Assembly (NCBI RefSeq): GCF_024713945.1
Contig: NC_134683.1
Coordinates: forward strand, 126,501-190,500
DNA from: Dermatophagoides farinae
Lineage: Eukaryota; Arthropoda; Arachnida; Sarcoptiformes; Pyroglyphidae
Reading direction: 5' to 3'
DNA length: 64,000 bases
This document shows, in pieces, positions 36,571-48,087 of this stretch. The first letter of the stretch is position 1. Each line of letters opens with the position of its first letter. The notes under the pieces were generated by a model. The model was given only the letters and a program-made list of their open reading frames with translations. It did no database searches and was not told the DNA's origin. The translations under genes were made by a program, and so were the position numbers.

Positions 36571-38961
36571 ATGGCTAAAAAGAATCGCAAACAACAACGT
36601 CGTGCTCATAACAAGAAATTGGCTCAAACAGCGTCAATAAAATCGAAACGAAATTCAGCTACTGCTGCTGTGGCAGCAGATAATAATGATGAAGCAATGA
36701 TGGATTTATTAAGCGAAAAAATGGATGGTGTCACCACACAACCATCCACATCATCATCGTCATCAATGCAAGGTCATTCTGCTCAATTGAATAATCAACC
36801 ATCCGGTCTACCGAACCTAGGTAATACATGTTATTTTAATTCAGTTATGCAAGTGATGGCACAAACCTATCCACTGCATCATTATCTACGTGAACGTTGT
36901 CAAACGGATTTTCGTTGGAATGCCCGTACATTCTACTGGAATGAATCGAAACAAGCATTCACAAGTGAATCGTTACATCTTTTGTTACCACCGCCAAATT
37001 CGTTGACAATCGATTTCTTACAATTACAGCAACAGATTTTCTCACGAAAGTAAGTAAAATGATTTGAATTTCTTTTTTATCTAACAAAATTATTTGAAAA
37101 AACAACCAGGTCAACAAATCCGAGATCATTGTTAAGTGATGTTCAACGTGAAAAACAACAATTTGAAGGTTATGCACAACAGGATGCTCAAGAATTACTC
37201 ATAACATTGTTGGATGCATTGAAAAAATCTGAAATTCTTCGGCAAAAACATGCACTGCTGAAAGGACTAAGGATAGAGGATCGTCGTAATCCAACAGCAG
37301 AAGACTGTGAAAATGCTCAACGTTATAAGATAACAGCCAAACATAGCGTTATTGATTCAATATTTGGTGGCCAATTATTATCAATCATTCATTGTAATGA
37401 ATGTGATTATCGTTCATTCACATTTGAATCATTCATCGATCTTGCTCTTTCGCTTGATACGACATTTCCACAGTCATCCTCGAAATCGGTATCAGAATCA
37501 TCGAATACCATCGCCAAGAATAAACAACAACAATCAGCCAAAATGAAAAAAAAGAATAGGAAAAATAAAAACAATGATGATGATTATGATGATGATGATG
37601 ATGATGATGAATGTGATGGTGATGTTGAAAGTTGTGATGAACAAACTGCCCAGAATCATGATGAAGAAGATAAATCATTGGTTGGAAGAAAAAAACGACG
37701 ACAAGAGAAAAAGGCAGCTCGACGTGCTGAACGTAAACAGATGAAAATGAAAAATCAACAACATCAACAACAACAAAATCTTGATGATACTCAAACATCA
37801 TGCAATGATCATGAAGAAAATCAAATACCTAATGGTGACATTACACCCTACCATAGTGATGATGAAAATTATATGGGCTGTGATGACGATGGAGACCAAT
37901 GTCAAAATAGTGAGAAAATTAATAATGAAGAAATAGTACCATCAGGTGATATTTTATCCAACGTTGATGATGATGATGATGATGAGCTAAAGGAATCTTT
38001 GCCTATTCCAGCTGCTGATAATTGTCAACTTTCTTCATCATCATCAACAACGACGGCGAAAATTATTGATGATGAATTTCGCTACAAATTTCATTTGTTT
38101 GCACATCAACGTATGTGTCGAACAGATGATGATTATCAGAATATGGATCTCGGCGCATTGTTACGAAGTTTTATCAAAGAAGAAACACTTGATGGATCGA
38201 ATAAATATCTTTGTGAAAATTGTTCCAAACGTAACGGCGGTCAGAAAATGTATTCAAAAGCCGTAAGATGTCAGCTAATTGCACTACCACCACCTGTGTT
38301 GATATTGCAATTGAAACGGTTCGAAGCATCTGGACTTGGTTTCAATAAAAATCGAATGATGCATAAATTGAACACGAAAATATCATTTCCATATAGATTA
38401 TATTTATCACCATATACAAGTCGTATCTATGAATATTTCTCACGATTCTATGAACCGGAATGCGATCCACAGGATCTAAGCGATTGGAATGATCGACGAT
38501 TAGAATATACATTGTACGGTGTAGTCATACATTCTGGTTCATTAAAATACGGCCATTATATGGCCTATGTTTGTGTACGGCCTGGTTCATTTGATGGCCA
38601 TAATATTCGAAGATTTTTACATCTGAAACCATTTGTATCTGATATTGAACATATTATGCAATTTGTGTATGAAGATCTTGATCATAGAAATGAATCATCC
38701 AATGGAACTATAGAACATACGATTAATAATGATAATAATGATGATGATCCAATATCAACTGAATCGATTAGTAGCAATCGTGAATCGAGCAACAATAAAC
38801 CAACCACCACTGCCGATAATGATGATGATGATGATGACAAGAATGAAAAGAATCGCAAATGGTATTTCATCAGTGATTCATCCGTATCATCGATTACATT
38901 GGAATCAGTACTAAGAGATGCAACAAGTCCATACATGTTATTCTATGAACGTACTAAGTAA
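36571..38961 (+). CDS. Ubiquitin carboxyl-terminal hydrolase, USP16/USP45 type
   Basis: Exons 36571-37049 and 37110-38961 join in phase 2 over a 60-bp intron, giving 776 aa. This is a cysteine protease of the USP family that removes ubiquitin. The Cys box is GLPNLGNTCYFNSVMQ (Cys about 87), QQDAQELL follows, and the His box is SGSLKYGHYMAYV, then WYFISDSSV. Zinc-finger cysteines (HCNECDYRS and CENCSKRNGG) flank a long insertion of Asp, Lys and Gln repeats. The C terminus PYMLFYER matches USP16/45. It begins with a lysine-rich nuclear/nucleolar-type segment (MAKKNRKQQRRAHNKK). The N-terminal ZnF-UBP domain of vertebrate USP16 and USP45 is absent. The ATG at 36571 is the first in the frame. Confidence 0.9.
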
Positions 38962-39185
38962 ATTTTAAATTTTTCAATCATCAATCCAATCAATCAATCG
39001 AAAAAGTGATACAAAGTTGACATGTGTGATTTTTTTGTCCAAAAATATATTCATGATTATATTAATAGTTCAATGTGTGTTTGTATTTTTCTAGTTTTTT
39101 TTTGGAAATGTGAATAAAATTATGATTTCAAAGTGAAATGTGGTTGTTTTTTGTTGTGTTCATTCAGTTGTGTGTGTATATATGT

Positions 39186-41282
39186 TTATATTTGTGAAAC
39201 TGAATTTTCCTGTTGTTGCTGCTGTTGTTGAGATTGTTGGATCATTTGATAGATGGATTGAAATTGTGGATGATTATATAAGGCGCGAGAATTCGTAGTG
39301 CTGCTGGCTGTGGTTGAATTTACTTGTGGTGATTGTTGTTGTTGTTGTTGTTGATAGGCAACACGATGTGATTGTTGCTGCTGTTGTTGACCGGTAATTG
39401 TTTCTCGTATCTGTTGCTGTTGTTGTGGATTGGAAATAGTTTCGTTCATTACAATCGATTGATCAGATGAGGCCGAAGGCATCATTGTTTCCATAATGTT
39501 GGAATCCATCGTTTCACTACTTTCGTGCTGCAATGTTTGTTGGCCCGGTTTGACAATATCAGCCATCGGTATTGAATCCCATCCACCTAGGTCTTGATTA
39601 GATTCAACTTGTGATACGGTTGCCGATGATGGTTGTGGTGATGATATTGATCCAGTTCTAATTGGTTGATAATCTTGAATCGTTTGATATGGCTGTTGTG
39701 AAGAATACTGGTTGTTACTAGTTATTGTTGTTGGCTTTGGAAATATTACTCGACCAGGTTGACGATCGGTTTCGATCCAAAATTGTAAAGCTGAAGATTG
39801 TTGTGGTGAATGTACAGTACCGGTTAGTAGCCGATTTGTCGATGCCATTTCTGCTCCTGATGACCATACCGACTGACCACCATTAGCTGATTGTTGCTGG
39901 TTCGAGCTTTGAACCGGAACTTGTAGTGTTTGTGTTGGTTTTGGTATGGCCGAATTACCGTTATTTATCACTGATTGGGGTTGAGTGAAATAACTGTTTG
40001 ATGTTGTCCCACTTCCAGCCAACGATGATGACAATCCGGGTGCATAAACGTGAAGAGGTTTTTGATGTTGAATTGTCGAACCATAATACTGTTGTTGTGG
40101 TTGTTCATCGATCATCTGTTCAGCAGGCTGTTGTGATTTTGTTTTGAACCATTGTAATGGCAATTGAATCTGACTTGGTGACACCGATAGCCAAGATAGT
40201 AAAGGAATTTTTAATGTACTTCCTGTGCCACTACTACTACTACTGCTGCTGCCACGTTGTTTGCTTGTTTTACTGATAATACCTTTGATTGATCCAACCT
40301 GGTAATTTTGTTGATGTTGCAGGGATGGATCCTGAAAATATGCCTCCAATATGATTGGCTGTTGTTGACTATTCAGTTTATTCACAGGTGATACATAAAC
40401 CCAATTGTTGGCCGGGAGTTTTTGTTGTTGAACTGTCGATTGTGTTTGAGATGGCTGAATATTATTGGTCTGTGGTTCTTGTTGGCTATGCGAATGATGT
40501 TCAACCACGTTGGAAACTGGCTGAGTTGATGGCACTGGTTTCGGGATAATCAGATATTGATTTTGATCCAGATTTGGTGCCATATATTTTGTTGAAGATG
40601 TTGTCATCGTGGGCTGTTGTTGTTGTTGCTGCTGTCGTTGATGTTTGAATCGAGTTATGTATGAGAATCGCTTTGAATCTAACGAGTGTAACGAAATCGA
40701 ATGAATTAATAGTAACAATGAACTTTTCCACTTACCAAAGAGATTGGCTGGATTGAATAGATAAGAACTAAGGGATGGCTGTTGTTCAGATGATGGTTGT
40801 TGAGAATATTGTTGTTGTAATTGTGGATCATTAGGAATGATCGAAACAGTTTGATCCAACGGAATTTGTTCTATCTGTTGTTGTTGTTGTTGTTGTTGTT
40901 GATGTGGCAGAAATAATTGTTCCTGCTGTTGGCTACTGCTGCTGCTATAGGTACCGGTTGAACCATCCAGATTAACATAACCATAATTTGATTGAGGAAG
41001 TTGTTGTGTTTGTAATGGCACAATATCCGAACCAAGTAGATTTGATTGTTGACCAATCAAACTAGATGATGATGATGATAACGCAGTTAGATCTGTTGTT
41101 TGTGAATCACCAGCAATGTATGGCCGTAATATAATTTCCGATAGTGGTCCCGTTTGTGTAGCAGGTGATACTGATGATGATTTACCGAATAATGCTGTAA
41201 ATGGCCAGAAAAATCCATTCGAACTATTGGGCCAATATCCGGCCAATAATAATAATGTTATAAGAATTCGATATTGATACAT
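39186..41282 (-). CDS. Gln-rich secreted protein, unrecognised
   Basis: Exons 40736-41282 and 39186-40678 join in phase 1 over a 57-bp intron, giving 679 aa. The N terminus MYQYRILITLLLLAGYWPNS is a signal peptide, so secretion is predicted. The rest is intrinsically disordered: long Gln and Gln/Pro/Ser tracts with recurrent short hydrophobic words (SYLFNPANLFG, LKIPLLSWLSV, QLPLQWF). There are almost no cysteines. Composition like this is found in cuticle, silk or gland proteins, but no known repeat or chitin-binding motif is seen. The intron is supported by an internal frame segment that would otherwise be hydrophobic and non-Gln. Function unknown. Confidence 0.7.
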   Translation of the reverse strand: MYQYRILITLLLLAGYWPNSSNGFFWPFTALFGKSSSVSPATQTGPLSEIILRPYIAGDSQTTDLTALSSSSSSLIGQQSNLLGSDIVPLQTQQLPQSNYGYVNLDGSTGTYSSSSSQQQEQLFLPHQQQQQQQQQIEQIPLDQTVSIIPNDPQLQQQYSQQPSSEQQPSLSSYLFNPANLFGKWKSSLLLLIHSISLHSLDSKRFSYITRFKHQRQQQQQQQPTMTTSSTKYMAPNLDQNQYLIIPKPVPSTQPVSNVVEHHSHSQQEPQTNNIQPSQTQSTVQQQKLPANNWVYVSPVNKLNSQQQPIILEAYFQDPSLQHQQNYQVGSIKGIISKTSKQRGSSSSSSSGTGSTLKIPLLSWLSVSPSQIQLPLQWFKTKSQQPAEQMIDEQPQQQYYGSTIQHQKPLHVYAPGLSSSLAGSGTTSNSYFTQPQSVINNGNSAIPKPTQTLQVPVQSSNQQQSANGGQSVWSSGAEMASTNRLLTGTVHSPQQSSALQFWIETDRQPGRVIFPKPTTITSNNQYSSQQPYQTIQDYQPIRTGSISSPQPSSATVSQVESNQDLGGWDSIPMADIVKPGQQTLQHESSETMDSNIMETMMPSASSDQSIVMNETISNPQQQQQIRETITGQQQQQQSHRVAYQQQQQQQSPQVNSTTASSTTNSRALYNHPQFQSIYQMIQQSQQQQQQQENSVSQI

Positions 41283-42577
41283 TTCAAATTTGATGATCCA
41301 ACGTGATCAACGTTCACCTTACAAATGACCAATGAAAAGATATTAGCAGTATTATTTAAACATGAAATAATTTTGAAATTTTCTCATACCATCTTCCCAG
41401 ACATATTGACCGATCGACGACTATTCGGCGGCCCTAGATAAGATTTCGAAAGGAAAAAAGAAAAAAAATTCAATTTTGATGGCCAAGTGCAAGGTCATCG
41501 ACAAGGTCATGGACATGGGTGCGTGTAAACCATTAGATAATGGTTACAGGTATGTATGGTGAATTAAATCAAAGTTTCAAAGTTATATTATATCAACAAT
41601 TACATTGGCCAAAATGTAAAGTGATAATAAATCTGACTGGAACGAATTCTTCAGACTTGGACTGTCTAGTTTCGTTTGGGTTCTTTTTTCGGTTGTTGTT
41701 GTCGATGAAATTAGCCATTATCTTTTGCTTGACCTTTTTCCGATGGCCCTTGAGGCTAAATTACTTGGGTCGTCCTTGTCTTGGGTCAACCATGACGAAA
41801 ATGGTCTATAATTATTCATTAACGGTCATTGACCATCACCAGTTTGCCTGTTGATATAATAATTCTTCTACACAATGTTGTGAACTTTGAATTATCTGGA
41901 TGAACTTTCAATAATGAGATGACCATAGACGATGATTCTAAAATTGTAAATTTTTCCCATAATCGAAGCAAATGCCATAAATGAAAAAAAATGATGAAAT
42001 AAATGGAAAAAGTTCATTATCATCACAAGTATAGAAAAATTCCAATCGTTTTGGTTTTGATTATCATTTCCTGGCTGATTTTGATTTGGCGAAAATTTAA
42101 TGTTTCCATTGACGCATGCGTTCATTGACACAACAGGATTATAACACATGTGTTATGTTATGTTGTGTGAAGAGAATCATCATTGAAGGAAATAATAATT
42201 TCACTTTGGCTAAAAGTTATCTGTTTGCTTTTCTTTTATTTCTTGAACATTTTTCTAATCTTGTTATCAGATCTAACTAAATGGTAAGTTTAATGTTGTG
42301 AAAAGATTTTCAAAGTTCCTTGTAGATTTCCATTTGGATTTAAAATGGAATTGATTGTTTGATTGTCCGATAGGTTGGTGTTGTGTTTCTCCATTTCTCT
42401 CTATATATAGAGATTCGAAGTTTGCTCAATAACTAATTAAGATTATCAGCATTATAACCGCAACAATAATTTTTGTTATCTTTTATTCTGAATTCATTTA
42501 TTTGTGTTTGATTCGAAAATCAATGATCAATGATTGATAATTATATTTTTTCAATATTTTTGATCCGATATCGATAG
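41283..42577. other. Intergenic region
   Basis: This is the 5' flank shared between the Gln-rich gene (minus) and the cyclophilin gene (plus). It has an AT-rich, repeat-poor spacer and short uninformative frames. A TATATATAGAG element near 42403 could belong to a promoter, but its distance from the 42578 start is large. Confidence 0.4.
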
Positions 42578-44102
42578 ATGGCAGCTGCATTAGCCGGTCG
42601 TCGTTCATTAATGTCGAATCGTAAATGTATACATAACGATATAATAAGTGCTACAATGGCCACTACGGCTAATACTGCTAGATACCATAATCAAATTCGA
42701 TCATTTCACAATCATCATCGGAACATTTCGTTTCATCAAAATGTACCACTACGTCAGCCATTACTAGTTAGTGGTGGCTCTTCTGCTGCAGTTATAAGAC
42801 GTTGCTTTTATTCTCGATCGCCATTACTATCGTCTGAATCGTTATTGCAACAACGAAAAGGATCGACATTTTCTTTTATAACGACAACCAGATTGCCCGA
42901 TTCAATCGTTAATCATTCGAAATTCAATTCATTAATTGGACATTGTTTCGTTCGACAGTTTTCTTCAACGACTAATAACGCTAATCAATCACAATCTAAA
43001 ATGGCACTTCCTCGTGTTTTTTTCGATATTGCTGCCGATAATCAACCATTGGGTCGTATTGTCATTGAGGTATGTTTCACTTTTTGTCATTTCTTTAGAT
43101 TTTTTTTTGTTTTCATAAATTGACTTGAATTCCATATATTAACCTATCCCCAATCCATGTTAACCTATTTTTTAATGTAAAAAGTTGCATTCCTAATTCT
43201 TTCGAATTATTTTGATTATTATTCACTAAGCTTATTTTTTTCTCGGAGATTGTTTCTCGAAAACGAAGAAATTATAGCTCTATATATCATCGGTTGCTTG
43301 CTTGTCATGACGTGATAAGCAGCATAACCGGCGAGGTGTGCGATTTGAGATTTTCTAAATCTCAACCATTAAATGATGATGCCATGTCGTGTTCACGCTG
43401 TCTTGTTCTCTTTGGCTTCAGCAACGTTGTAGCCAGTTTTTTTCTCTTTTCTGTCATATCGATTGATTGACAGGCATTGGTTGTCGATAGATGGCGCTTC
43501 TAGCCAATGGGTGTTTTTCATTTGAAATGAAAAAAAAAATTTATTTTTAGTAAAAATTTCAACTTTTTGATTTTATTTTCATTTCATTTTATTATTTATT
43601 ATTAGCTCCGTAGTGATGTTGTGCCCAAAACAGCGGAAAATTTCCGTGCACTTTGCACTGGTGAAAAAGGATTTGGTTTTAAATCATCCTCATTTCATCG
43701 TATCATACCCAATTTTATGATCCAAGGCGGTGATTTCACTAACCATAATGGTACTGGTGGTAAATCCATCTATGGTAACAAATTTGCCGATGAAAATTTC
43801 ACACTTCAACACACCGGACCTGGTATCATGTCCATGGCAAATGCCGGTATGTCATGAATGTTTGAATTGCTTTTTATCACATTTTACTAAACTAATTGAA
43901 CCACTCCTCTGATTCAGGTCCAAACACCAATGGTTCACAGTTTTTCATTACAACCGTAAAGACTACCTGGTTGGATGGCAAACACGTTGTTTTTGGTTCG
44001 GTTGTCGAAGGAATGGATATTGTAAAAAAGGTGGAAAGCTATGGCTCACAATCGGGTAAACCATCCAAGAAAGTGACCATTGCTAATTGTGGTCAGCTTT
44101 AA
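42578..44102 (+). CDS. Cyclophilin (peptidyl-prolyl isomerase) with long leader
   Basis: There are three exons, 42578-43069, 43606-43846 and 43918-44102, with introns of 536 and 71 bp, giving 305 aa. The C-terminal about 165 residues are a complete cyclophilin A fold: [47 protein letters not shown] (catalytic Arg), [22 protein letters not shown] and the terminal CGQL. It isomerises Xaa-Pro bonds and is a cyclosporin target. The first 141 residues are Arg-, Ser- and His-rich and almost without acidic residues, typical of a mitochondrial presequence. A second in-frame ATG at 43001 (MALPRVFFD) gives a standard cytosolic-size protein. The large first intron lies right after this junction. Confidence 0.93.
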
Positions 44103-44805
44103 AAACAGTGAAACCAGTTTTTCCAACTGACCAATCTTGATAATTACTTCTTTTCAAAACAATTCCGCACACAACCATTCACAGTTGAAACGGTCAGAAT
44201 TACACACAACATTCTTACACATTTGTTATCACTTGTATCACACGAAAAAAAATTCAATTCCACACCGATAAGACACTAATTCAAAATTCCAAAATTTCCT
44301 AGTTCAGCTTTGCCATTATCTTTTCTTTGCTTTAATTTTCAAAATTGAAACAGTGAAAATTTAAATAATAATAATAATAAAAGGATTTAAAATTTAAAAT
44401 AAAATCATATTGACATGTCATTCATGAACGGTGTGTGTGAATCATGTGATTCGACTCATAACAAACTTTTGATTATATATTGGCTTTATCATTCATGATG
44501 ATTGTAGCAAATGAATGATGATGTTGCATTGCATCGGTGGTGAAAGATTTTTTTTTTGTTTTAAAAAACTTTATAGATTATAGAAATCTTATAAAATAGA
44601 GAATCCTATCTTGGTTCTGTGCATTTGTTGTTTGTCTATGTGGTGTTTCGTTTTTGGTAAATATTGTGTTACGTGATTAAACATAAATTTTATTTATTTT
44701 ACAAGATTTTCTTTCCAACAGTTAAACAGTCCTATTTTTCATCAGTTTATACACATCATAATCGTTTTGTTTTTGTTGGAATAAATAAAATTTCATCCAG
44801 AAATC
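44103..44805. other. Intergenic region
   Basis: A 3' UTR and intergenic spacer, AT-rich, with AATAATAATAA near 44366. It probably includes the promoter of the Derlin gene. No gene seen. Confidence 0.45.
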
Positions 44806-45767
44806 ATGGCCGAAATTAAACAATGGTTCATGTCGATTCCTATCATCACAAGATATTGGTTTGGCCTTTCGATTGCAATGCCTGTTTTAGGTCGAATTGG
44901 CCTTTTAAATCCATACCACATGTTCATGACTAAAGATGCTTTATGGCGTTTAGAGGTATGTGATGATCATGTCACATTTTATTCAAATCTCATTTCATGT
45001 ATCTTTTTTAAATATAGTTATGGCGGCCATTTACCGGAACATTTTACTACCCAATTGGTCCTGGTACTGGATTTCATTATCTAATCAATCTATATTTTCT
45101 TTATCAATATTCGAAAAATCTTGAAACAAATGAATTTGTGGGCAAACCAGCCGATTATCTTTTTATGCTCATATTTAATTGGTCAGCTTTGGTTGTAAGT
45201 TTTTTTGCAGATTTTTATTTGTATATTTGAAGAAATTTCCAATTTCACACCAAACATAGTTGATGGCCGTATTCATGAATATCTTTCTATTAATGGATCC
45301 ATTAATATTGAGTGTCCTGTATGTTTGGTGTCAGCTGAATAAAGAAATGATTGTCTCGTTCTGGTTTGGCACCAGATTCAAGGCACAATTTTTGCCTTGG
45401 GTTTTGCTTGGATTCAATATGATTCTTGGTGGAGGGTAAGTGTGTTTTGATGAAAAACGTGATAATTTTTTCAAAAAAAAATTTCAATTTTAGAGGTTTC
45501 TTTGAAATTTTGGGCATCCTAACCGGTCATCTATATTATTACGTTAAATACGTCTATCCAAGAGATCAAGGTGGTGAATTGATAACAACACCGGCTATTC
45601 TTTATCGATTTCTACCCAATTACACACCATTACGATCCACTGGTTTTCTTTCGTTTCCGACCGCATCTTCGATTCGTAGCCAACGCAATACGGCTTCAAA
45701 TGATTCATCTACATCATCATCTGGCCATAATTGGGGTGGACGTGGTCATGTTCTCGGTGGTAATTAA
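44806..45767 (+). CDS. DERL1: Derlin-1
   Basis: There are four exons, 44806-44955, 45018-45194, 45260-45435 and 45494-45767, with introns of 58-65 bp, giving 258 aa. Derlin-1 is a rhomboid-like pseudoprotease in the ER membrane that helps extract misfolded proteins in ERAD with p97/VCP. The N-terminal QWFMSIPIITRYWF, LWRPFTGTFYYPIGPGTGF (with the WR motif), KPADYLFMLIFNW, VSFWFGTRFKAQFLPWVL and the GGG.GGFFEILGILTGHLYY region are all characteristic. The C-terminal HNWGGRGHVLGGN resembles the SHP box that binds p97. The catalytic Ser-His pair of rhomboid proteases is not expected in this family. Exon order and phase agree at all three joins. Confidence 0.95.
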
Positions 45768-46303
45768 TAGATTATCCCGCAAATTTTATCGGAAATTCCG
45801 ATCAAACATTCGAAAATTACTCCGACAGCAGCGTACATAATTTCAAAATAAATTCCCATGTGAAACAACAAATTTGGCAAATTTTGTTCATATCACATTA
45901 ACCAAAATTAATAATTACACACACACACACACATGCATAAAATCATGGCAATTGTTGATTTGAGAAAATTGATTTAAATGATTCATTTGTAAATACAGAA
46001 AAAAGAAAAAAAATTGAAATTTTGAAAATTTAAATGACATGTCATATATGAGCTACCCCAAATCAAATCGCTCATCATGAAAAAAATTGTCTGTGTAAAC
46101 ACAAAAAAAACCAGCTGCGCAGCTTCTGTCATTCATGAAAAATCATCACAATCGATTTAATTTCAATATAATAAAAATGTTGATCATTGTTTCGAGTTAG
46201 CAATTCGTTAATATTAGAGGGAATAATGTTTTAAAAAAATAAAATAAGTCAATATTTTCAATTGTGATAATAGTATTCATTATTCAATACGCACACTTCA
46301 ATC
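45768..46303. other. Intergenic region
   Basis: AT-rich spacer with CA repeats near 45920-45933. Nothing coding supported. It includes the promoter of the next plus-strand gene. Confidence 0.45.
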
Positions 46304-47701
46304 ATGTTTTTCGAATTTGAAACATCCAATCAACCAAAAGATTCTTCGAAATCTTTGACAAATTTAACCACGAAAAAATCACCCATTTCACCATTAGCCA
46401 TTGATTCATCAACATCGCTTCTTACTAATCACATATCATCGTTACCGATAAGACATCGACGATATTCAATGCATTCATTCGTGGCAACAGGACAACAACA
46501 ACAACAGCCAAATACATTAGGAACATTACGAGAAAATATTCCTACAAGTAGTAATTGTGATTTAGCTTTAATTACGAAAAAGAAATTGATGCTTCTGAGT
46601 GCTAATGGTTCGTCATCTGCATCATCATCATGCATTTCAAACGGGCCATTTTCGACAAAATTAAAATCGACTGAAGAAGGATTCATTGAACCGGATGTTA
46701 AATTGAATCAAACATTTACTAAGCGTAGTAATAGTGATCTAAGGAAAGAAGTTCTACTCGCTTCGATACAGCGATCATTGTCAGCTAGCAGTGAAGATTT
46801 GTTTGTAATGAATAAATCATTAAATTATGAATCCTCAATGAATGAAACAACAACCGATAGTTCAGATGATGATCCTATGGATGTTCGAGATCGATATTCA
46901 GATTGTCAACCACAAACAACATCAATGATGATGATGAACACTGATCGAACACTGGAATCATCATCAACATCGGTGGCTATCCCAATGTCAATAAACAATC
47001 AAAATAGCACACCTGGTGGTCGTCATAGTTCACAAGCCATTTATATGCCATCGGAAACACAAATCAATCGTAAGATTCATTTTTTCATTTGAATCTCTTT
47101 CTTATTTTGAATCATTTTAGAACGTTCGATGACAACATTTACATCGACTACATCGATGGCTGGAACGGTAAAAAACAATCATTCATCTATCAATCATCAG
47201 TCGAATAATCAAAATCAACAATCGAATAACATATCAATGTTGAGCGATATGGGAATAATGATGATAATGGGCAGTGGTGGTAACGCTGGTGGTAGCAGTT
47301 CATCATCATATTATAGTCGTTGTAATTCATCATTTTCATCGTCATCCCCATCATCATCAATGGCCAATATTTGTCAAACGGTACAATCATCACCATCACC
47401 AATGCGTACATCATTGATGAAAAAACGAATGTATTCTACATCACCATCGAAACCATATTCACCACCATTATCATTGAATCATCATCAAAATAATACTAAT
47501 AAAGATCAATCAATGCCATTATCATCACCAGATTGGGAAAAAGCATTTAAAAGACTTAAGGTGATGCATTCAGCAGCATCTGCAGCAACCGTATCTGTTG
47601 ATTTGAATAATGATCATCATCATCATCATCATCATCCACAACAGGAACAACTTAACGAATTGGCACAAGATTTCCATCGCCTTAAAACACCATTCACTTG
47701 A
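46304..47701 (+). CDS. Ser/Asn-rich regulatory-type protein, unrecognised
   Basis: Exons 46304-47069 and 47121-47701 join in phase 1 over a 51-bp intron, giving 448 aa. There is no signal peptide or transmembrane segment. The protein is low in order, with basic-Ser phosphosite-like motifs (RHRRYSMHS, KRSNSDLRKE), a short helix-like stretch (LRKEVLLASIQRSLSASSEDLF), an acidic patch (DSSDDDPMDV), and a C-terminal helix candidate (WEKAFKRLKVMHSAASAA) followed by poly-His. This composition fits a nuclear or signalling scaffold, but no family is recognised. The gene follows Derlin-1 in the same direction and is convergent with the next minus-strand gene. Confidence 0.6.
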
Positions 47702-48087
47702 TTCATTTGTTTGATTATTTCCATTTGTGTTTAAATCTATGCATGTATCAACAATCAATCATCAATAATTTATTTGCAAAATAATAAAATTTTAATTGTC
47801 GTGTACAAAAAGTTAGTCTCAATTCAATCACACTCATTTCATTGTGGTCAATGAAAAGACCACTGAGTGAAAAGTTAATTCTTTTGTTCCGTATGCAAAT
47901 CAAGTTACAATCCATTGTGTGTGTGTGTGTTATATAAATATAAAAATTATTAAAATAGGGATAGGGATAACCAATCAATTCAAATTCATTCATTTCATTT
48001 TGCCAACTTTCAATTGTTAATTTGCCCATAACTATATGTAGGGCCATCTTTTATCGTTATGTTGTTGTTATTATGACAATTTTTTTT

